A stretch of 64,000 bases of DNA from Streptomyces sp. NBC_01754 (GTDB lineage Bacteria; Actinomycetota; Actinomycetes; Streptomycetales; Streptomycetaceae): assembly GCF_035918015.1 (NCBI RefSeq), contig NZ_CP109132.1:1302001-1366000 (forward strand), read 5' to 3'. A model generated the notes under the pieces. It was given only the letters and a program-made list of their open reading frames with translations, was not told the origin of the DNA and made no database searches. Below are positions 8,294 to 17,500 of the stretch, piece by piece. A program made the position numbers and the translations under genes. Every line of letters starts with the position of its first letter. The stretch's first letter is position 1.

Positions 8294-8710
8294 ATGGCTG
8301 GGTATCAGAACATTCGTACTGGTAGACACCGCACTTTCGTCCTCCACACCCACTTGGTTTTCGTGACGGAGTACCGGCACAAGGTCTTCAACGATGTACA
8401 CCTGAGGAGGATGGAGGAGATCATGCGGGCCGTGTGCGCCGACTTCGAATGCGAGCTGGTGGAGTTCAACGGCGAGAACAACCACGTGCACCTGCTCGTG
8501 GACTTCCCCCCGAAGGCCGCCCTGTCCAAACTGGTCAACAGCTTGAAGGGCGTCAGCTCTCGCAGGCTCCGTCAGGAGCACCCGGAACTGGCCCGGCACC
8601 ACTGGCGGGCACAACGGCTCCGGTCCGGCTCCTACTTCGCCGGATCAGTGGGCGGAGCCCCGCTGTCAATCGTCCGTCAGTACATCGAGCAGCAGAATCG
8701 TCCGCTCCGA
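8294..8710 (+). CDS. tnpA: IS200-type TnpA (Y1 HUH transposase), stop codon lost
   Basis: Single-strand transposase of about 138 residues. The HUH metal motif NHVHLLV and the C-terminal tyrosine helix [11 protein letters not shown] that carries the nucleophile are intact, as is the family block [14 protein letters not shown]. After NRPL, where this family normally stops, the codon at 8708-8710 is CGA, one transition away from TGA. The frame then stays open through ureA (in another phase) into ureB and ends only at 9721. The catalytic core could be functional, but the product would carry a long tail. Annotated here to the presumed ancestral stop. Confidence 0.75.
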
Positions 8711-8810
8711 CCAGCAGGCCAGAGCACTTCTCGGAATCGCTTCACCACCAGACTGAAGCCCGACGCACCGCGATTGGATCTGGTAGCCCGGCGACCGGCG
8801 GAGCGTACGA

Positions 8811-8856
8811 CGCGGATCACCCGCGGCCCCCGACCCGGGGCCGCGGGTGATCCGCG
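8811..8856. terminator. 20-bp perfect hairpin before the urease genes
   Basis: Bases 8811-8830 are exactly complementary to 8837-8856, with a 6-nt loop. No T-run follows, as is common for Streptomyces terminators. It separates the IS from ureA and may be the original gluconate-operon terminator displaced by the insertion. Confidence 0.7.
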
Positions 8857-8999
8857 TTCCGGGCGCGCCGCAGCGACACGGCACGCACCGGCGCGGCCTT
8901 GTCGACTTCGTCCGTGGCCAACCGGTATTAGTAGCTCTGCCCCTTATGGACAAATGGGCCCTTTGCGGGCTCTTGGTCAGGAACCGAGTGGAGGTCGCG

Positions 9000-9302
9000 A
9001 TGCTCCTCAGCCTGCAGGAGAGAGAGCGCCTGATGATCTATACGGCGGCCAAACTCGCCGAGGAGCGCAGGGGCCGGGGGCTGAAGCTCAACCTCCCCGA
9101 AGCCACGGCGTTGATCTCCTGGCGGCTGCTCGAGGGCGCCAGGGAAGGCCGCACCAAGGCCGACCTGCAGGACGCGGGCCGGGAACTGCTGCGTCGGGAA
9201 GAGGTGATGGACGGCGTGCCGGAGATGCTGGTCCAGGTGCAGGTCGAGGCGACGTTCCCCGACGGCACGAAGTTGATCGCGGTGCAGGAGCCCATCCAGT
9301 GA
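9000..9302 (+). CDS. ureA: Urease gamma subunit
   Basis: 100-residue structural subunit of the nickel enzyme urease, exactly the usual length. [29 protein letters not shown] and the [13 protein letters not shown] segment are diagnostic. The ATG at 9000 follows GGAGG by seven bases. Its stop overlaps the ureB start (GTGA). First gene of ureABCFGD; a promoter should lie between 8857 and 8999 but I see no confident hexamers. Confidence 0.95.
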   Translation: MLLSLQERERLMIYTAAKLAEERRGRGLKLNLPEATALISWRLLEGAREGRTKADLQDAGRELLRREEVMDGVPEMLVQVQVEATFPDGTKLIAVQEPIQ

Positions 9303-9721
9303 GCGAACGTCAGGAGCGTCCCGGATCGGGCAGGCCCCTCGTCCCCGGATCGGGCAAGGGCCAGACGAGCGCCCTGGTGCAGCCCGGCGCCGAAAGCACC
9401 CCCGCGCCCGGTACCCCGGGGCAGATCGTCTACGGCAAGGGGCCGGTCGTCATCAACGCCGGCCGTCCTGTGGTCAAGGTCTCCGTGGTCAACACCGCCG
9501 ATCGTCCCGTCACGGTCGGCTCGCACTACCACTTCGCCGAGACGAACCCGGCACTGGAGTTCGACCGGGACGCCGCCTGGGGCCACCGGCTGAACATTCT
9601 CTCGGGCGGCATGAAGCGCTTCGATCCGGGCGCCACCGAGGAGGTCGAACTCGTCCCCCTGGCCGGCCGCCGCATCGTCCGCGGACTGCGCCGCGCCTGT
9701 GGAGGAGCCCTCGATGACTGA
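9299..9721 (+). CDS. ureB: Urease beta subunit
   Basis: 140-residue structural subunit. [18 protein letters not shown], then [18 protein letters not shown] and [17 protein letters not shown] are conserved UreB blocks. An extra N-terminal arm of about 35 residues, Pro/Gly-rich, precedes the core. It starts at GTG overlapping the ureA stop by four bases and ends with an 8-bp overlap into ureC. The same reading frame is open backwards to the IS tnpA gene at 8294. Confidence 0.94.
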   Translation: MSERQERPGSGRPLVPGSGKGQTSALVQPGAESTPAPGTPGQIVYGKGPVVINAGRPVVKVSVVNTADRPVTVGSHYHFAETNPALEFDRDAAWGHRLNILSGGMKRFDPGATEEVELVPLAGRRIVRGLRRACGGALDD

Positions 9722-11423
9722 GATCGACCGCAGGGAGTACGTCGCCTCGCTCGGGCCCACCACGGGTGACCGGCTCCGACTGGCCGACACGGACCTGTTC
9801 ATCGAGATCGAGGAGGACCACTGCGTCGGCGGGGACGAGACCGTCTTCGGCGGCGGCAAGTCCGGGCGGGAGTCGCAGGGCCAGTCCCACGCCACCCGGG
9901 CCGAGGGCACCCCGGACCTGGTGATCACCGGAGCGGTGATCCTGGACCACTGGGGTGTCGTCAAGGCCGACGTCGGCATCCGCGACGGCAGGATCGTGGC
10001 CGTCGGCAAGTGCGGCAACCCCGACATCATGGACGGCATCCACCCCGATCTGGTCGTCGGTCCCTCGACCGAGATGGTCAACGCCAGCGGCCTGATCCTG
10101 ACGGCCGGCACGATCGACACCCACGTGCACATGGTGTCCCCCGACATGTCCGTGGTGGCTCTGGAGAACGGCACCACCACCCTGGTCGGCGGGGGCACCG
10201 GCCCGACCGACGGTTCCAAGGCGACTCTGGCCACCCCCGGCGGGTGGTGGGCCGAACGCATGCTGGAGGCGTTCGACCAGTGGCCGGTCAATGTGCTCAT
10301 GCTCGGCCGCGGCACCACGGTTTCCGAGGAATCGCTGTGGGAACAGCTCCGTTCCGGGATGGGCGGCTTCAAATGCCATGAGGACTGGGGCGCCACACCC
10401 GCGGCGATCGACACCGCGCTCACGGTCGCGGACGCCGCCCGCGTGCAGGTGGCCATCCACAGCGACACCCTCAACGAATCCGGTTTCGTGGAGGATCTGC
10501 TGCGGACGGTCGACGGCCGCAACTTCCACGCCTTCCACACCGAGGGGGCCGGCGGAGGCCACGCGCCGGACATCATCCGGATCGCCGGCGAGTCCTACGT
10601 CCTGCCTTCCTCCACGACCCCCACGCGCCCCTTCACCGTCAACACCGCCGACGAGCAGCTCGACCTCTGTCTGATCGCCCATCACCTCAACCCGCGGATC
10701 CGGGAGGAACTGCAGTTCGCCGAGAGCCGGGTGCGGGCCTCGACCATGGCCGCCGAGGACATCCTGCAGGACATGGGAGCCATCTCGGCGATGTCCTCCG
10801 ACGCCCAGGCGATGGGCCGGCTGGGAGAGGTGGTGCGCCGCACCTGGCAGACCGCGCACGTCATGAAGAAGCTGCGCGGCCGGCTGCCCGGCGACGTCCG
10901 TGCGGACAACCACCGGGCCCGCCGCTACGTGGCGAAGTACACCATCGTTCCGGCGGTCATCCACGGGCTCGAGGAGGAGGTGGGCTCGGTCGAGCCGGGG
11001 AAACTCGCCGACCTGGTCCTGTGGGAGCCCGCGCTGTTCGGCGTACGCCCGACCGCCGTCTACAAGGGCGGCATGGTCGCCATGGCCCTGCTCGGCGATC
11101 CCAACGGCGCGGTACCCACTCCGCAGCCGGTGCTGCCCCGGCTCGGCTACAACGTGCACACCCGGGCCGCCGCGGCGACCAGCGTGGCGTTCGTGGCCCC
11201 GGTGGCGATCGAGGACGGCCTCGCCGAACGGGTGGACATCAAGCGCAAGCTCGTGCCGGTGGCCGACATGCGCGGCCGGTCCAAGGCCGATCTGCCGGAG
11301 AACGACGCGCTGCCCCGCATCGAGGTCGACCCGGACACCTTCACCGTACGCATCGACGGTCACGAGGTCGATCACGAACCGGCCGACAAGCTGCCCATGA
11401 CGCAGCGGTACTTCCTCTTTTGA
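9714..11423 (+). CDS. ureC: Urease alpha (catalytic) subunit, flap cysteine absent
   Basis: 569-residue amidohydrolase that splits urea to ammonia and carbamate at a di-nickel centre. All metal ligands are present, offset by three from Klebsiella numbering: His137 and His139 (DTHVH), carbamylated Lys220 ([10 protein letters not shown]), His222, His249 (AIHSDT), His275 (FHTEGAG) and Asp363 (SSDAQAMGR). Flap His323 is kept. However the mobile-flap cysteine (Cys319 of Klebsiella, in VCHHL) is Ala322 here (CLIAHHLNP), with a cysteine three residues earlier. Klebsiella C319A enzyme is known to remain active and lose thiol-reagent sensitivity, so this subunit is probably functional. The start ATG follows GGAGG. 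Confidence 0.95.
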   Translation: MTEIDRREYVASLGPTTGDRLRLADTDLFIEIEEDHCVGGDETVFGGGKSGRESQGQSHATRAEGTPDLVITGAVILDHWGVVKADVGIRDGRIVAVGKCGNPDIMDGIHPDLVVGPSTEMVNASGLILTAGTIDTHVHMVSPDMSVVALENGTTTLVGGGTGPTDGSKATLATPGGWWAERMLEAFDQWPVNVLMLGRGTTVSEESLWEQLRSGMGGFKCHEDWGATPAAIDTALTVADAARVQVAIHSDTLNESGFVEDLLRTVDGRNFHAFHTEGAGGGHAPDIIRIAGESYVLPSSTTPTRPFTVNTADEQLDLCLIAHHLNPRIREELQFAESRVRASTMAAEDILQDMGAISAMSSDAQAMGRLGEVVRRTWQTAHVMKKLRGRLPGDVRADNHRARRYVAKYTIVPAVIHGLEEEVGSVEPGKLADLVLWEPALFGVRPTAVYKGGMVAMALLGDPNGAVPTPQPVLPRLGYNVHTRAAAATSVAFVAPVAIEDGLAERVDIKRKLVPVADMRGRSKADLPENDALPRIEVDPDTFTVRIDGHEVDHEPADKLPMTQRYFLF

Positions 11424-12157
11424 CCGCCGACGGTGCCGCGACCTCCGCCGCGAGGGCGGACGGCCCCCCGGGGCGGGCAGGCCCCGGGCTCGCCGCCCTC
11501 CTGATGCTGGCGGACGGGCGCTTCCCCTCGGGCGGCCACGCGCACTCCGGCGGGCTGGAGGCGGCGGCCGCGGCCGGCCGGGTCACGGACGTGCGCGGCC
11601 TCGAGGCGTTCCTCCAAGGGCGTGTCGCCACCAGCGGAGTCATCGCCGCGTCCTTCGCCGCCGCGGCGTGCGCAGGGGCCTGCACCGGTCCGCGGCTGGC
11701 GGAGCTCGGCGCCGGGTTCGAGGCCCGCACCCCCGCTCCGGCGCTGCGGGCCGCCTCACGCAAGCTGGGGCGCCAACTGCTGCGTACCGCTCGTGCGGCC
11801 CGTCCGGACCCGCGCCTCGACGCGCTCGCCGTCTCCTGGCCGCAGGGAGCACACCAGCCGCTCGTCCTCGGGGTGACCGCGCGGGTCTTCGCTCTGGCTC
11901 CGCACGCGGCGGCGGCCGCCGCCCTGCACGACGCCGCCGCCGGGCCCGCCACCGCGGCGGTCCGGCTGCTTGGGCTCGACCCCTTCGAGGTGCAGGCCGT
12001 CCTGGCCGGGCTGACGCCCCGTCTGGACGAACTCGCCCGCGAGGCCGGCGACCGCGCCGGGGAGCCGGTGGCGGATCTGCCCGCGCCGGGCTCGCCACTG
12101 CTCGACATCTCAGCCGAACATCACACCACCTGGGAGGTGCGTCTCTTTGCGTCCTGA
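11420..12157 (+). CDS. ureF: Urease accessory protein UreF
   Basis: Part of the UreDFG chaperone complex that inserts nickel into apo-urease; UreF acts as the GTPase-activity modulator of UreG. About 245 residues. The family motif [20 protein letters not shown] begins near residue 26. The start is assigned to TTG 11420, overlapping the ureC stop (TTGA), because the alternative starts lie deep inside ureC. Alanine/arginine-rich, as Streptomyces UreF proteins often are. Overlaps ureG by 11 bases. Confidence 0.88.
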   Translation: MTADGAATSAARADGPPGRAGPGLAALLMLADGRFPSGGHAHSGGLEAAAAAGRVTDVRGLEAFLQGRVATSGVIAASFAAAACAGACTGPRLAELGAGFEARTPAPALRAASRKLGRQLLRTARAARPDPRLDALAVSWPQGAHQPLVLGVTARVFALAPHAAAAAALHDAAAGPATAAVRLLGLDPFEVQAVLAGLTPRLDELAREAGDRAGEPVADLPAPGSPLLDISAEHHTTWEVRLFAS

Positions 12158-12845
12158 TCAGCACACACCCGAGGACGGGACCGTCCACAGCCACCCGCGA
12201 CCGGGTCCCGCCGCGGACCCGCAGCCCCGTTCTCCGGGGCGGCCGTTGCTCATCGGACTCGGCGGCCCGGTGGGCTCCGGGAAGACGGCGCTCGTGGCGG
12301 CACTCTGCCGGTCGCTGGGACCCGAGCTCGACATGGCGGTGGTCACCAACGACATCTACACCACCGAGGACGCCGACTTCCTGCTGAACAACGGGGTGCT
12401 CCCCAAAGAACGAGTGCGCGCGGTGGAGACCGGCTGCTGTCCCCATACCGCCATCCGCGACGACATCTCGGCCAACCTGGAGGCCATCGAGGAGCTCGAG
12501 CACAGCCTCCCCCCGCTCGACATCGTTCTCGTCGAGAGCGGTGGTGACAATCTCACCGCCACCTTCAGCCGCGGCCTGATCCACCACCAGATCTTCGTCG
12601 TCGACGTCGCGGGCGGCGACAAGGTGCCCCGCAAGGGCGGCCCCGGAGTCACCACGTCCGACCTGCTGGTGATCAACAAGACCGACCTGGCCGGCCAGGT
12701 GAGCGCCGATCTGTCGGTGATGGACCGGGACGCCAGACAGAAGCGCGGCGACCTCCCCGTCGTCTTCCTCTCCCTGGTCGAGGACCCGATGGCCCGGGAG
12801 GTCACCACCTGGGTCCGCGACCGGCTGTCCGAGACCGGGAGCTGA
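12147..12845 (+). CDS. ureG: Urease accessory GTPase UreG
   Basis: SIMIBI-class GTPase that drives nickel delivery. The P-loop GGPVGSGKT lies near residue 40, followed by [15 protein letters not shown], the metal-binding CPH motif in [13 protein letters not shown], the VESGGDNL Walker B region and INKTDL guanine specificity motif. 232 residues. Starts at TTG 12147 with GGAGGTG upstream. A short N-terminal tail with three histidines ([11 protein letters not shown]) might store nickel weakly. Confidence 0.95.
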   Translation: MRPDQHTPEDGTVHSHPRPGPAADPQPRSPGRPLLIGLGGPVGSGKTALVAALCRSLGPELDMAVVTNDIYTTEDADFLLNNGVLPKERVRAVETGCCPHTAIRDDISANLEAIEELEHSLPPLDIVLVESGGDNLTATFSRGLIHHQIFVVDVAGGDKVPRKGGPGVTTSDLLVINKTDLAGQVSADLSVMDRDARQKRGDLPVVFLSLVEDPMAREVTTWVRDRLSETGS

Positions 12846-12853
12846 AGCCCGAA

Positions 12854-13702
12854 ATGGCCCAGGAGGCGTCGGCCCGGCTCGTCACGGAACAGGCGTCCGC
12901 TCGCGACGGGAGCGTGCGGACCCGGCTCCGGGTACTGCGTTCCAGCTGGCCCCTGATGCTCCGTGCCACCTCACTTCCCGGGCCCGGTCCGCTCACCGGG
13001 TGGGTGTGCCGTGACGCCCCCGCCGCCTGTGTCCACCTGGCGGCGGGGGCGGCGGGACCGCTCGGCGGCGACCGGCTGCGCCTGGAGGTGGACGTGCGTG
13101 CGGGCAGTTCGCTGATGCTCGGAGAGGTCTCCCCCACGCTGCTGCTGCCCGGCCCGCACGGCGAGGAGTCACACCTCGACATCAGCATCCGGGTGGGGGC
13201 CGGGGCGACGCTGGCCTGGCGGCCGGAACTGGCGATCACCGCGCGCGGATGCCGTCACGTGACCGACACCCGTGTCGTCCTGGAGGACGGCGCCCGGCTG
13301 CTGCTGCGTGAGGAGGTCCTCTTCGGCCGGCAGGGCGAACGGCCCGGCAGCTACCGTCAGCGCCTGCGGGTCCGCACACCCGGGGGCCCGCTCCACGACC
13401 AGGAACTCGGCGTCGGTCCGGCGGCCGCCGGCTGGGACGGCCCCGCCGTCACCGCCGGCCACCGCGCCGCCGGGGCGCTGCTGCTGGTGGATCCCGGTAC
13501 GCGCCGCACCACCGACACCGCACTGCACTCCCCTGACACGGCTCTGATGACGCTCTCCGGCCACGCCGTGCTGTTCAGCGCCCTCGCTCATGACACCTCG
13601 GCGCTGCGCCGGCGGCTCGACCACGCCCTCGGCCGGCTGCTCACCGTCCCTCCCGAAAAACCGGCCGTCACCACGCCCGAGGCCGTCACCGTGTCGTCCT
13701 GA
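12854..13702 (+). CDS. ureD: Urease accessory protein UreD (UreH)
   Basis: Scaffold that docks the UreFG complex on the urease apoprotein. 282 residues, beta-rich. Recognised by its position as the last gene of the operon and by the family pattern GDRLRLEVDVRAGSSLMLGEVSPT, WRPELAITARGCRH and LHDQELGVGP. No nickel transporter gene accompanies the cluster. Confidence 0.85.
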   Translation: MAQEASARLVTEQASARDGSVRTRLRVLRSSWPLMLRATSLPGPGPLTGWVCRDAPAACVHLAAGAAGPLGGDRLRLEVDVRAGSSLMLGEVSPTLLLPGPHGEESHLDISIRVGAGATLAWRPELAITARGCRHVTDTRVVLEDGARLLLREEVLFGRQGERPGSYRQRLRVRTPGGPLHDQELGVGPAAAGWDGPAVTAGHRAAGALLLVDPGTRRTTDTALHSPDTALMTLSGHAVLFSALAHDTSALRRRLDHALGRLLTVPPEKPAVTTPEAVTVSS

Positions 13703-13712
13703 GGGCTTCCAC

Positions 13713-13745
13713 GGACGGTCCCGGCGCGTTCGGGCGGGACCGTCC
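13713..13745 (+). terminator. Terminator of the urease operon
   Basis: An 11-bp perfect stem (13713-13723 with 13735-13745, GGACGGTCCCG/CGGGACCGTCC) with an 11-nt loop, 11 bases after the ureD stop. It could also serve the convergent FAD dehydrogenase gene. Confidence 0.75.
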
Positions 13746-13783
13746 CGCCGGTCTCCGGGCGGCTGAGGAGTCCGCGGAGGGTC

Positions 13784-15439
13784 TCAGCCCAGCGCCTTCG
13801 CCGCCGCCCTGCCCGCGACCCGGCCCGAGTAGAGGCAGCCGCCCAGGAACGTGCCCTCCAGGGAGCGGTACCCGTGGACTCCGCCGCCCCCGAAACCCGC
13901 CGCCTCGCCCGCGGCGTAGACGCCGGGCAGCGGCGTGCCGTCCGCCGTCAGGACGCGGGAGGACAGGTCGGTCTCCAGGCCGCCCAGGGACTTACGGGTC
14001 AGGATGTTGAGCCGTACCGCGATCAGCGGGCCGGCCGCCGGATCGAGGATGCGGTGGGGCTTCGCCGTGCGGATCAGCTTGTCGCCCAGGTAGGCACGCG
14101 CTCCGCGGATCGCCGTGATCTGGAGGTCTTTGGTGAACGGGTTGGCGATCTCCCGGTCGCGTGCGGTGATCTCGCGGCGCAGTTCGTCCTCGTCGATCAG
14201 CGGGGCGTCCGTGAGCTCGTTCATGCCCCGGACCAGCGCGCCGAGGTCCTTCTCCACGACGAAGTCCACGCCCTTGTCCATGAACGCCCGCACGGGTGCG
14301 GGGACGTCGGCGCGTGCCCGGCCGATGACGTCGCGGACGGACTTTCCGGTCAGGTCCGGGTTCTGCTCGGAGCCGGAGAGGGCGAACTCCTTGCCGATGA
14401 TCTTCCGGTCGAGGACGAACCAGGTGTAGTCGTACCCGGACCGCATGATGTGTTCGAGGGTGCCCAGCGTGTCGAAGCCCGGGAAGAGCGGGACCGGTAG
14501 CCGCTTGCCGCGGGCGTCCAGCCAGAGGGAGGACGGGCCGGGCAGGATGCGGATGGCGTGCCGGGCCCAGATCGGGTTCCAGTTCTCGATGCCCTCCGTG
14601 TAGTGCCACATCCGGTCGCGGTTGATGTGGTGGGCGCCGGCGTCCTCGGCGATGCCCAGCATCAGGCCGTCGACGTGTGCCGGGACGCCGGAGAGCATCT
14701 TCGCGGGCGGGCTGCCCAGCCGCTCGGGCCACTGGGCCCGTACGAGGTCGTGGTTGCCGCCGATTCCACCGGAGGTGACGATCACCGCCTGCGCCTTGAG
14801 CTCGAAGGCTCCCGCGACCTCGCGGCTGCTGGCGGTGCCCCGATCGGCGCCGCTCGGTTCGAGGACCTCACCGGTGACCGTGTCGACCGACCCGGCCGTA
14901 CGGCCCAGTCCGGTCACCCGGTGTCGGAACCTCAGCTGTACGAGGCCCTCGGCCACCCCCGCGCGCACCCGGCGCTCGAAGGGGGCGACGACCCCGGGGC
15001 CGGTGCCCCAGGTGATGTGGAAGCGCGGCACGGAGTTCCCGTGGCCGCCCGCGTCGTAGCCGCCGCGCTCCGCCCAGCCGACGACGGGGAAGATCCGCAG
15101 TCCCTGGGCGTGCAGCCAGGAACGCTTCTCGCCGGCCGCGAAGTCGACGTACGCCTCGGCCCACTTCCGCGGCCAGTGGTCCTCCGGGCGGTCGAAGCCC
15201 GCGGCGCCGTACCAGTCCTGGAGGGCCAGCTCGTGGCTGTCCTTGATCCGCATCCGGCGCTGCTCGGGCGAGTCGACCAGGAAGAGGCCGCCGAAGGACC
15301 AGTGCGCCTGGCCGCCCAGGGACTGCTCGGGTTCCTGGTCGAGCAGGATCACCGTGCGGCCCGCGTCGACCAACTCGGCGGTGGCGACCAGACCCGCGAG
15401 GCCCGCCCCGATCACGATCACGTCAGCGTCGTACGCCAT
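13784..15439 (-). CDS. FAD-binding dehydrogenase (ketosteroid-dehydrogenase/fumarate-reductase type)
   Basis: 551-residue flavoprotein. The N-terminal dinucleotide fold VIVIGAGLAGLVATAEL is followed by LLDQEPEQSLGGQAHWSFGG, and a C-terminal FAD block GVYAAGEAAGFGGGGVHGYRSLEGTFLGGC closes it. The architecture is that of the FAD_binding_2 flavoproteins such as 3-ketosteroid dehydrogenases and fumarate reductases. Its true substrate is unknown; no steroid genes are nearby. Divergent from the membrane protein gene, about 156 bp apart. Confidence 0.85.
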   Translation of the reverse strand: MAYDADVIVIGAGLAGLVATAELVDAGRTVILLDQEPEQSLGGQAHWSFGGLFLVDSPEQRRMRIKDSHELALQDWYGAAGFDRPEDHWPRKWAEAYVDFAAGEKRSWLHAQGLRIFPVVGWAERGGYDAGGHGNSVPRFHITWGTGPGVVAPFERRVRAGVAEGLVQLRFRHRVTGLGRTAGSVDTVTGEVLEPSGADRGTASSREVAGAFELKAQAVIVTSGGIGGNHDLVRAQWPERLGSPPAKMLSGVPAHVDGLMLGIAEDAGAHHINRDRMWHYTEGIENWNPIWARHAIRILPGPSSLWLDARGKRLPVPLFPGFDTLGTLEHIMRSGYDYTWFVLDRKIIGKEFALSGSEQNPDLTGKSVRDVIGRARADVPAPVRAFMDKGVDFVVEKDLGALVRGMNELTDAPLIDEDELRREITARDREIANPFTKDLQITAIRGARAYLGDKLIRTAKPHRILDPAAGPLIAVRLNILTRKSLGGLETDLSSRVLTADGTPLPGVYAAGEAAGFGGGGVHGYRSLEGTFLGGCLYSGRVAGRAAAKALG

Positions 15440-15595
15440 GGGTTCCGTCCTCCGGGGGCGATGCGGATGGTGCGGGGTCTGGGGCCCGGCATGTTACCGG
15501 TGCGTCAGATCTTCGGCACCGTCCGATGCCACGTCAACCGTTCCGCCGGGAGCCGCCTCACGGATCCGGTACGTCCACGGGTCTATCGTCGGAAC

Positions 15596-16519
15596 GTGTC
15601 CTTGCTGGTCGTCCTGCTCTCCGTCGGTGCCGCGTGCTGCCTGGGCCTCGGATTCGTCCTGCAGCAAGCCGCGGCTCGCACCGCGCCGCCCGGTGACTTC
15701 CTCTCGCCCCGGCTGCTGCTCGCCCTCATGCGGGTGCCGAGCTGGCTGGCCGGTATCGGCCTGATGATCTGCGGCATGGTCCTCGGCGCCCTCGCCCTGG
15801 GCCAGGGCGAGGTGTCGGTCGTCGAACCGCTGCTGGCCACCAACCTGCTGTTCGCCATGAGCCTGTCACGCTGGCTCACCGGCCAGCGGCTCGGCCGGCA
15901 GGGCTGGGGCGGACTCTGGCTGCTGGCCGGCGGTGTCGCCGCGTTCCTGCTGGCCGGTCAGCCGCGCGGCGGGGAGGAGGTGTCCGAACCCCTCCGCCGG
16001 TGGCTGGTGATCGGTGTCGTGGCCGGTTTCTCGCTGGTGCTGACCGCGTTCGCCCGGCATCCGCGCGCGCCCTGGACCCCCGCACTGCTCGGTCTGGCGG
16101 GCGGGCTGCTGTACGGCTTGCAGGACGCCCTGACCCGGGTCTGCGGGCTGCGGCTGACCGACGAGGGGTGGGCGTCGCTGTTCACGAGCTGGGAGCCGTA
16201 CGGGCTCGTCGTGATGGGCGTGACCAGTCTGATCATGGTCCAGAGCGCATTCGAGGCGGGACCGCTGCGCTTGTCCCTGCCTCCGCTCACGGCCGCGCAG
16301 CCGCTCGCCGGCATCGTCTGCGGGATCGGTTTCCTGGGCGACCACGTGCGGAGCGACGCGGTGGCCCTGGTCTGGCAGGCGGCCGGACTGGCCGCGATCG
16401 TGACGGGTATCGTGATGCTCGGCCGGCACCCCGCGATGCCGCCCGGGAAGACCGGTGCGGGACACGGGTCCACGGCTGTCGGCGGGGTGGGGTTGGATGA
16501 GGGGCATGAATCCGGCTGA
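15596..16519 (+). CDS. DMT-superfamily membrane transporter-like protein
   Basis: 307-residue integral membrane protein with nine or ten hydrophobic helices in two halves, for example SLLVVLLSVGAACCLGLGFVLQQ, then SVVEPLLATNLLFAMSLS and LPPLTAAQPLAGIVCGIGFLGD. The pattern matches the drug/metabolite transporter superfamily (EamA-like or NIPA-like). GTG 15596 is the first plausible start in front of the first helix. It overlaps the NUDIX gene by 14 bases, so the two are probably co-transcribed. The substrate is unknown. Confidence 0.8.
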   Translation: MSLLVVLLSVGAACCLGLGFVLQQAAARTAPPGDFLSPRLLLALMRVPSWLAGIGLMICGMVLGALALGQGEVSVVEPLLATNLLFAMSLSRWLTGQRLGRQGWGGLWLLAGGVAAFLLAGQPRGGEEVSEPLRRWLVIGVVAGFSLVLTAFARHPRAPWTPALLGLAGGLLYGLQDALTRVCGLRLTDEGWASLFTSWEPYGLVVMGVTSLIMVQSAFEAGPLRLSLPPLTAAQPLAGIVCGIGFLGDHVRSDAVALVWQAAGLAAIVTGIVMLGRHPAMPPGKTGAGHGSTAVGGVGLDEGHESG

Positions 16520-17033
16520 CGAGATCCTGGACGTCGTCGACGAGAACGACGAGGTCGTCGGGCAGGCGCCGCGCGGGGAGGCGACCGTGCGCGGGCTGCG
16601 CCACCGCTGCGTCTTCGTCGAGGCCCGGGACCCGGAGGGCCGGATCTTCGTCCATCGCAGAACGCCCACGAAACAGGTCTTCCCCTCCCACTACGACATG
16701 TTCGTCGGCGGCGTCGTGGGCGCGGGCGAGACCTGTGACGACGCGGCCCTGCGCGAGGCGGAGGAGGAGCTGGGCGTCCCCGGCCTGCCCCGGCCCGAGC
16801 GGCTGTTCACGTTCCTCTACGAGAGCGCCGAGCACACCTGGTGGTCGTACGTGTACCGGCTGCGGTGCGAGCTGCCGGTGCGGCCCCAGGCCGAGGAGGT
16901 GGCCTGGCACACCTTCCTGACCGACGCGGAGCTGGAGCGCCGGCTGCCCGACTGGACGTGGGTGCCGGACGGGCTGGAGGCCTACCACCGCTTGACGGCG
17001 TTCCGCGCCGGGGAGGCGGGATCCCCGGCGTGA
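16506..17033 (+). CDS. NUDIX hydrolase
   Basis: 175-residue pyrophosphatase. The Nudix box GGVVGAGETCDDAALREAEEELGV fits GX5EX7REUXEEXGU near residue 70. MNPADEILDVVDENDEVVGQAPR and VHRRTPTKQVFPSHYDMFVGG resemble the IPP-isomerase-like/YfcD group of Nudix proteins. ATG 16506 follows GAGGGG. Overlaps both neighbours. Confidence 0.92.
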   Translation: MNPADEILDVVDENDEVVGQAPRGEATVRGLRHRCVFVEARDPEGRIFVHRRTPTKQVFPSHYDMFVGGVVGAGETCDDAALREAEEELGVPGLPRPERLFTFLYESAEHTWWSYVYRLRCELPVRPQAEEVAWHTFLTDAELERRLPDWTWVPDGLEAYHRLTAFRAGEAGSPA

Positions 17034-17500
17034 GCGGCACGGACGGCACGGACGGCACGGATACGGGCGCGGGTGGGGCCGGTGGCCCCGCGGGCCCGGC
17101 CCGGGGCGGCGGCCCCACGGGCGGGCTGCGGCTGTGGTTCGCGCCGGAGCGGATCCGCGCGGAGGGCGACACCCCCGACTACCGCTTCTCGCTCGCCAAC
17201 GAGCGCACCTTCCTCGCCTGGGTCCGGACCGCGCTGGCGCTGATCGGCGGGGGCTTCGCCGTCGACCAGTTCCTGCCCCACCTGGCGTGGGGCCTGCGGG
17301 CCGGTCTCGCGCTCGCCCTGCTGGTGGCCGGTGTCCTGTGCGCGTTGCGGGCGGTCAACCACTGGGTGCGCTGCGAGCGTGCGATGCGGCGCGGCGAGGA
17401 CCTGCCGGTGTCCCGCTTCCCGGTGCTGCTGAGTCTGGCCGTCGCCGTGGTGGCGGTCGCGATGGTGGTGGTGGTCCTGTTCGGCTGGGAGGGCCGGTGA
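17030..17500 (+). CDS. YidH/DUF202 membrane protein
   Basis: 156 residues. A Gly/Thr/Asp-rich N-terminal tail precedes the DUF202 pattern YRFSLANERTFLAWVRTALALIGGGFAV, then three transmembrane helices. Begins at a GTGA overlap with the NUDIX stop and overlaps the next DUF202 gene in the same way, so the three form a tight operon. Function unknown. Confidence 0.85.
   Translation: MSGTDGTDGTDTGAGGAGGPAGPARGGGPTGGLRLWFAPERIRAEGDTPDYRFSLANERTFLAWVRTALALIGGGFAVDQFLPHLAWGLRAGLALALLVAGVLCALRAVNHWVRCERAMRRGEDLPVSRFPVLLSLAVAVVAVAMVVVVLFGWEGR

Larger units (their letters stand above)
7457..8785. mobile_element. Degenerate IS200/IS605-family element
   Basis: A divergent tnpB (minus) / tnpA (plus) layout is bounded on the left by a subterminal hairpin. 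TTGAC at 7452-7456 resembles the TTGAT target after which ISDra2 inserts, fitting a left end at 7457. The right end is less clear: a weak CTTCA/TGAAG hairpin near 8740-8757 and the conserved-looking CGCGATTGGAT after it suggest an end by about 8785. Both genes are damaged, so it is probably not autonomous. Confidence 0.75.

Noticed and set aside
8294..9721. A single 475-residue transposase-UreB protein
   Set aside because: UreB has its own GTG coupled to ureA, and the stretch between has no coding character in this frame; treated as stop loss, not a designed fusion.
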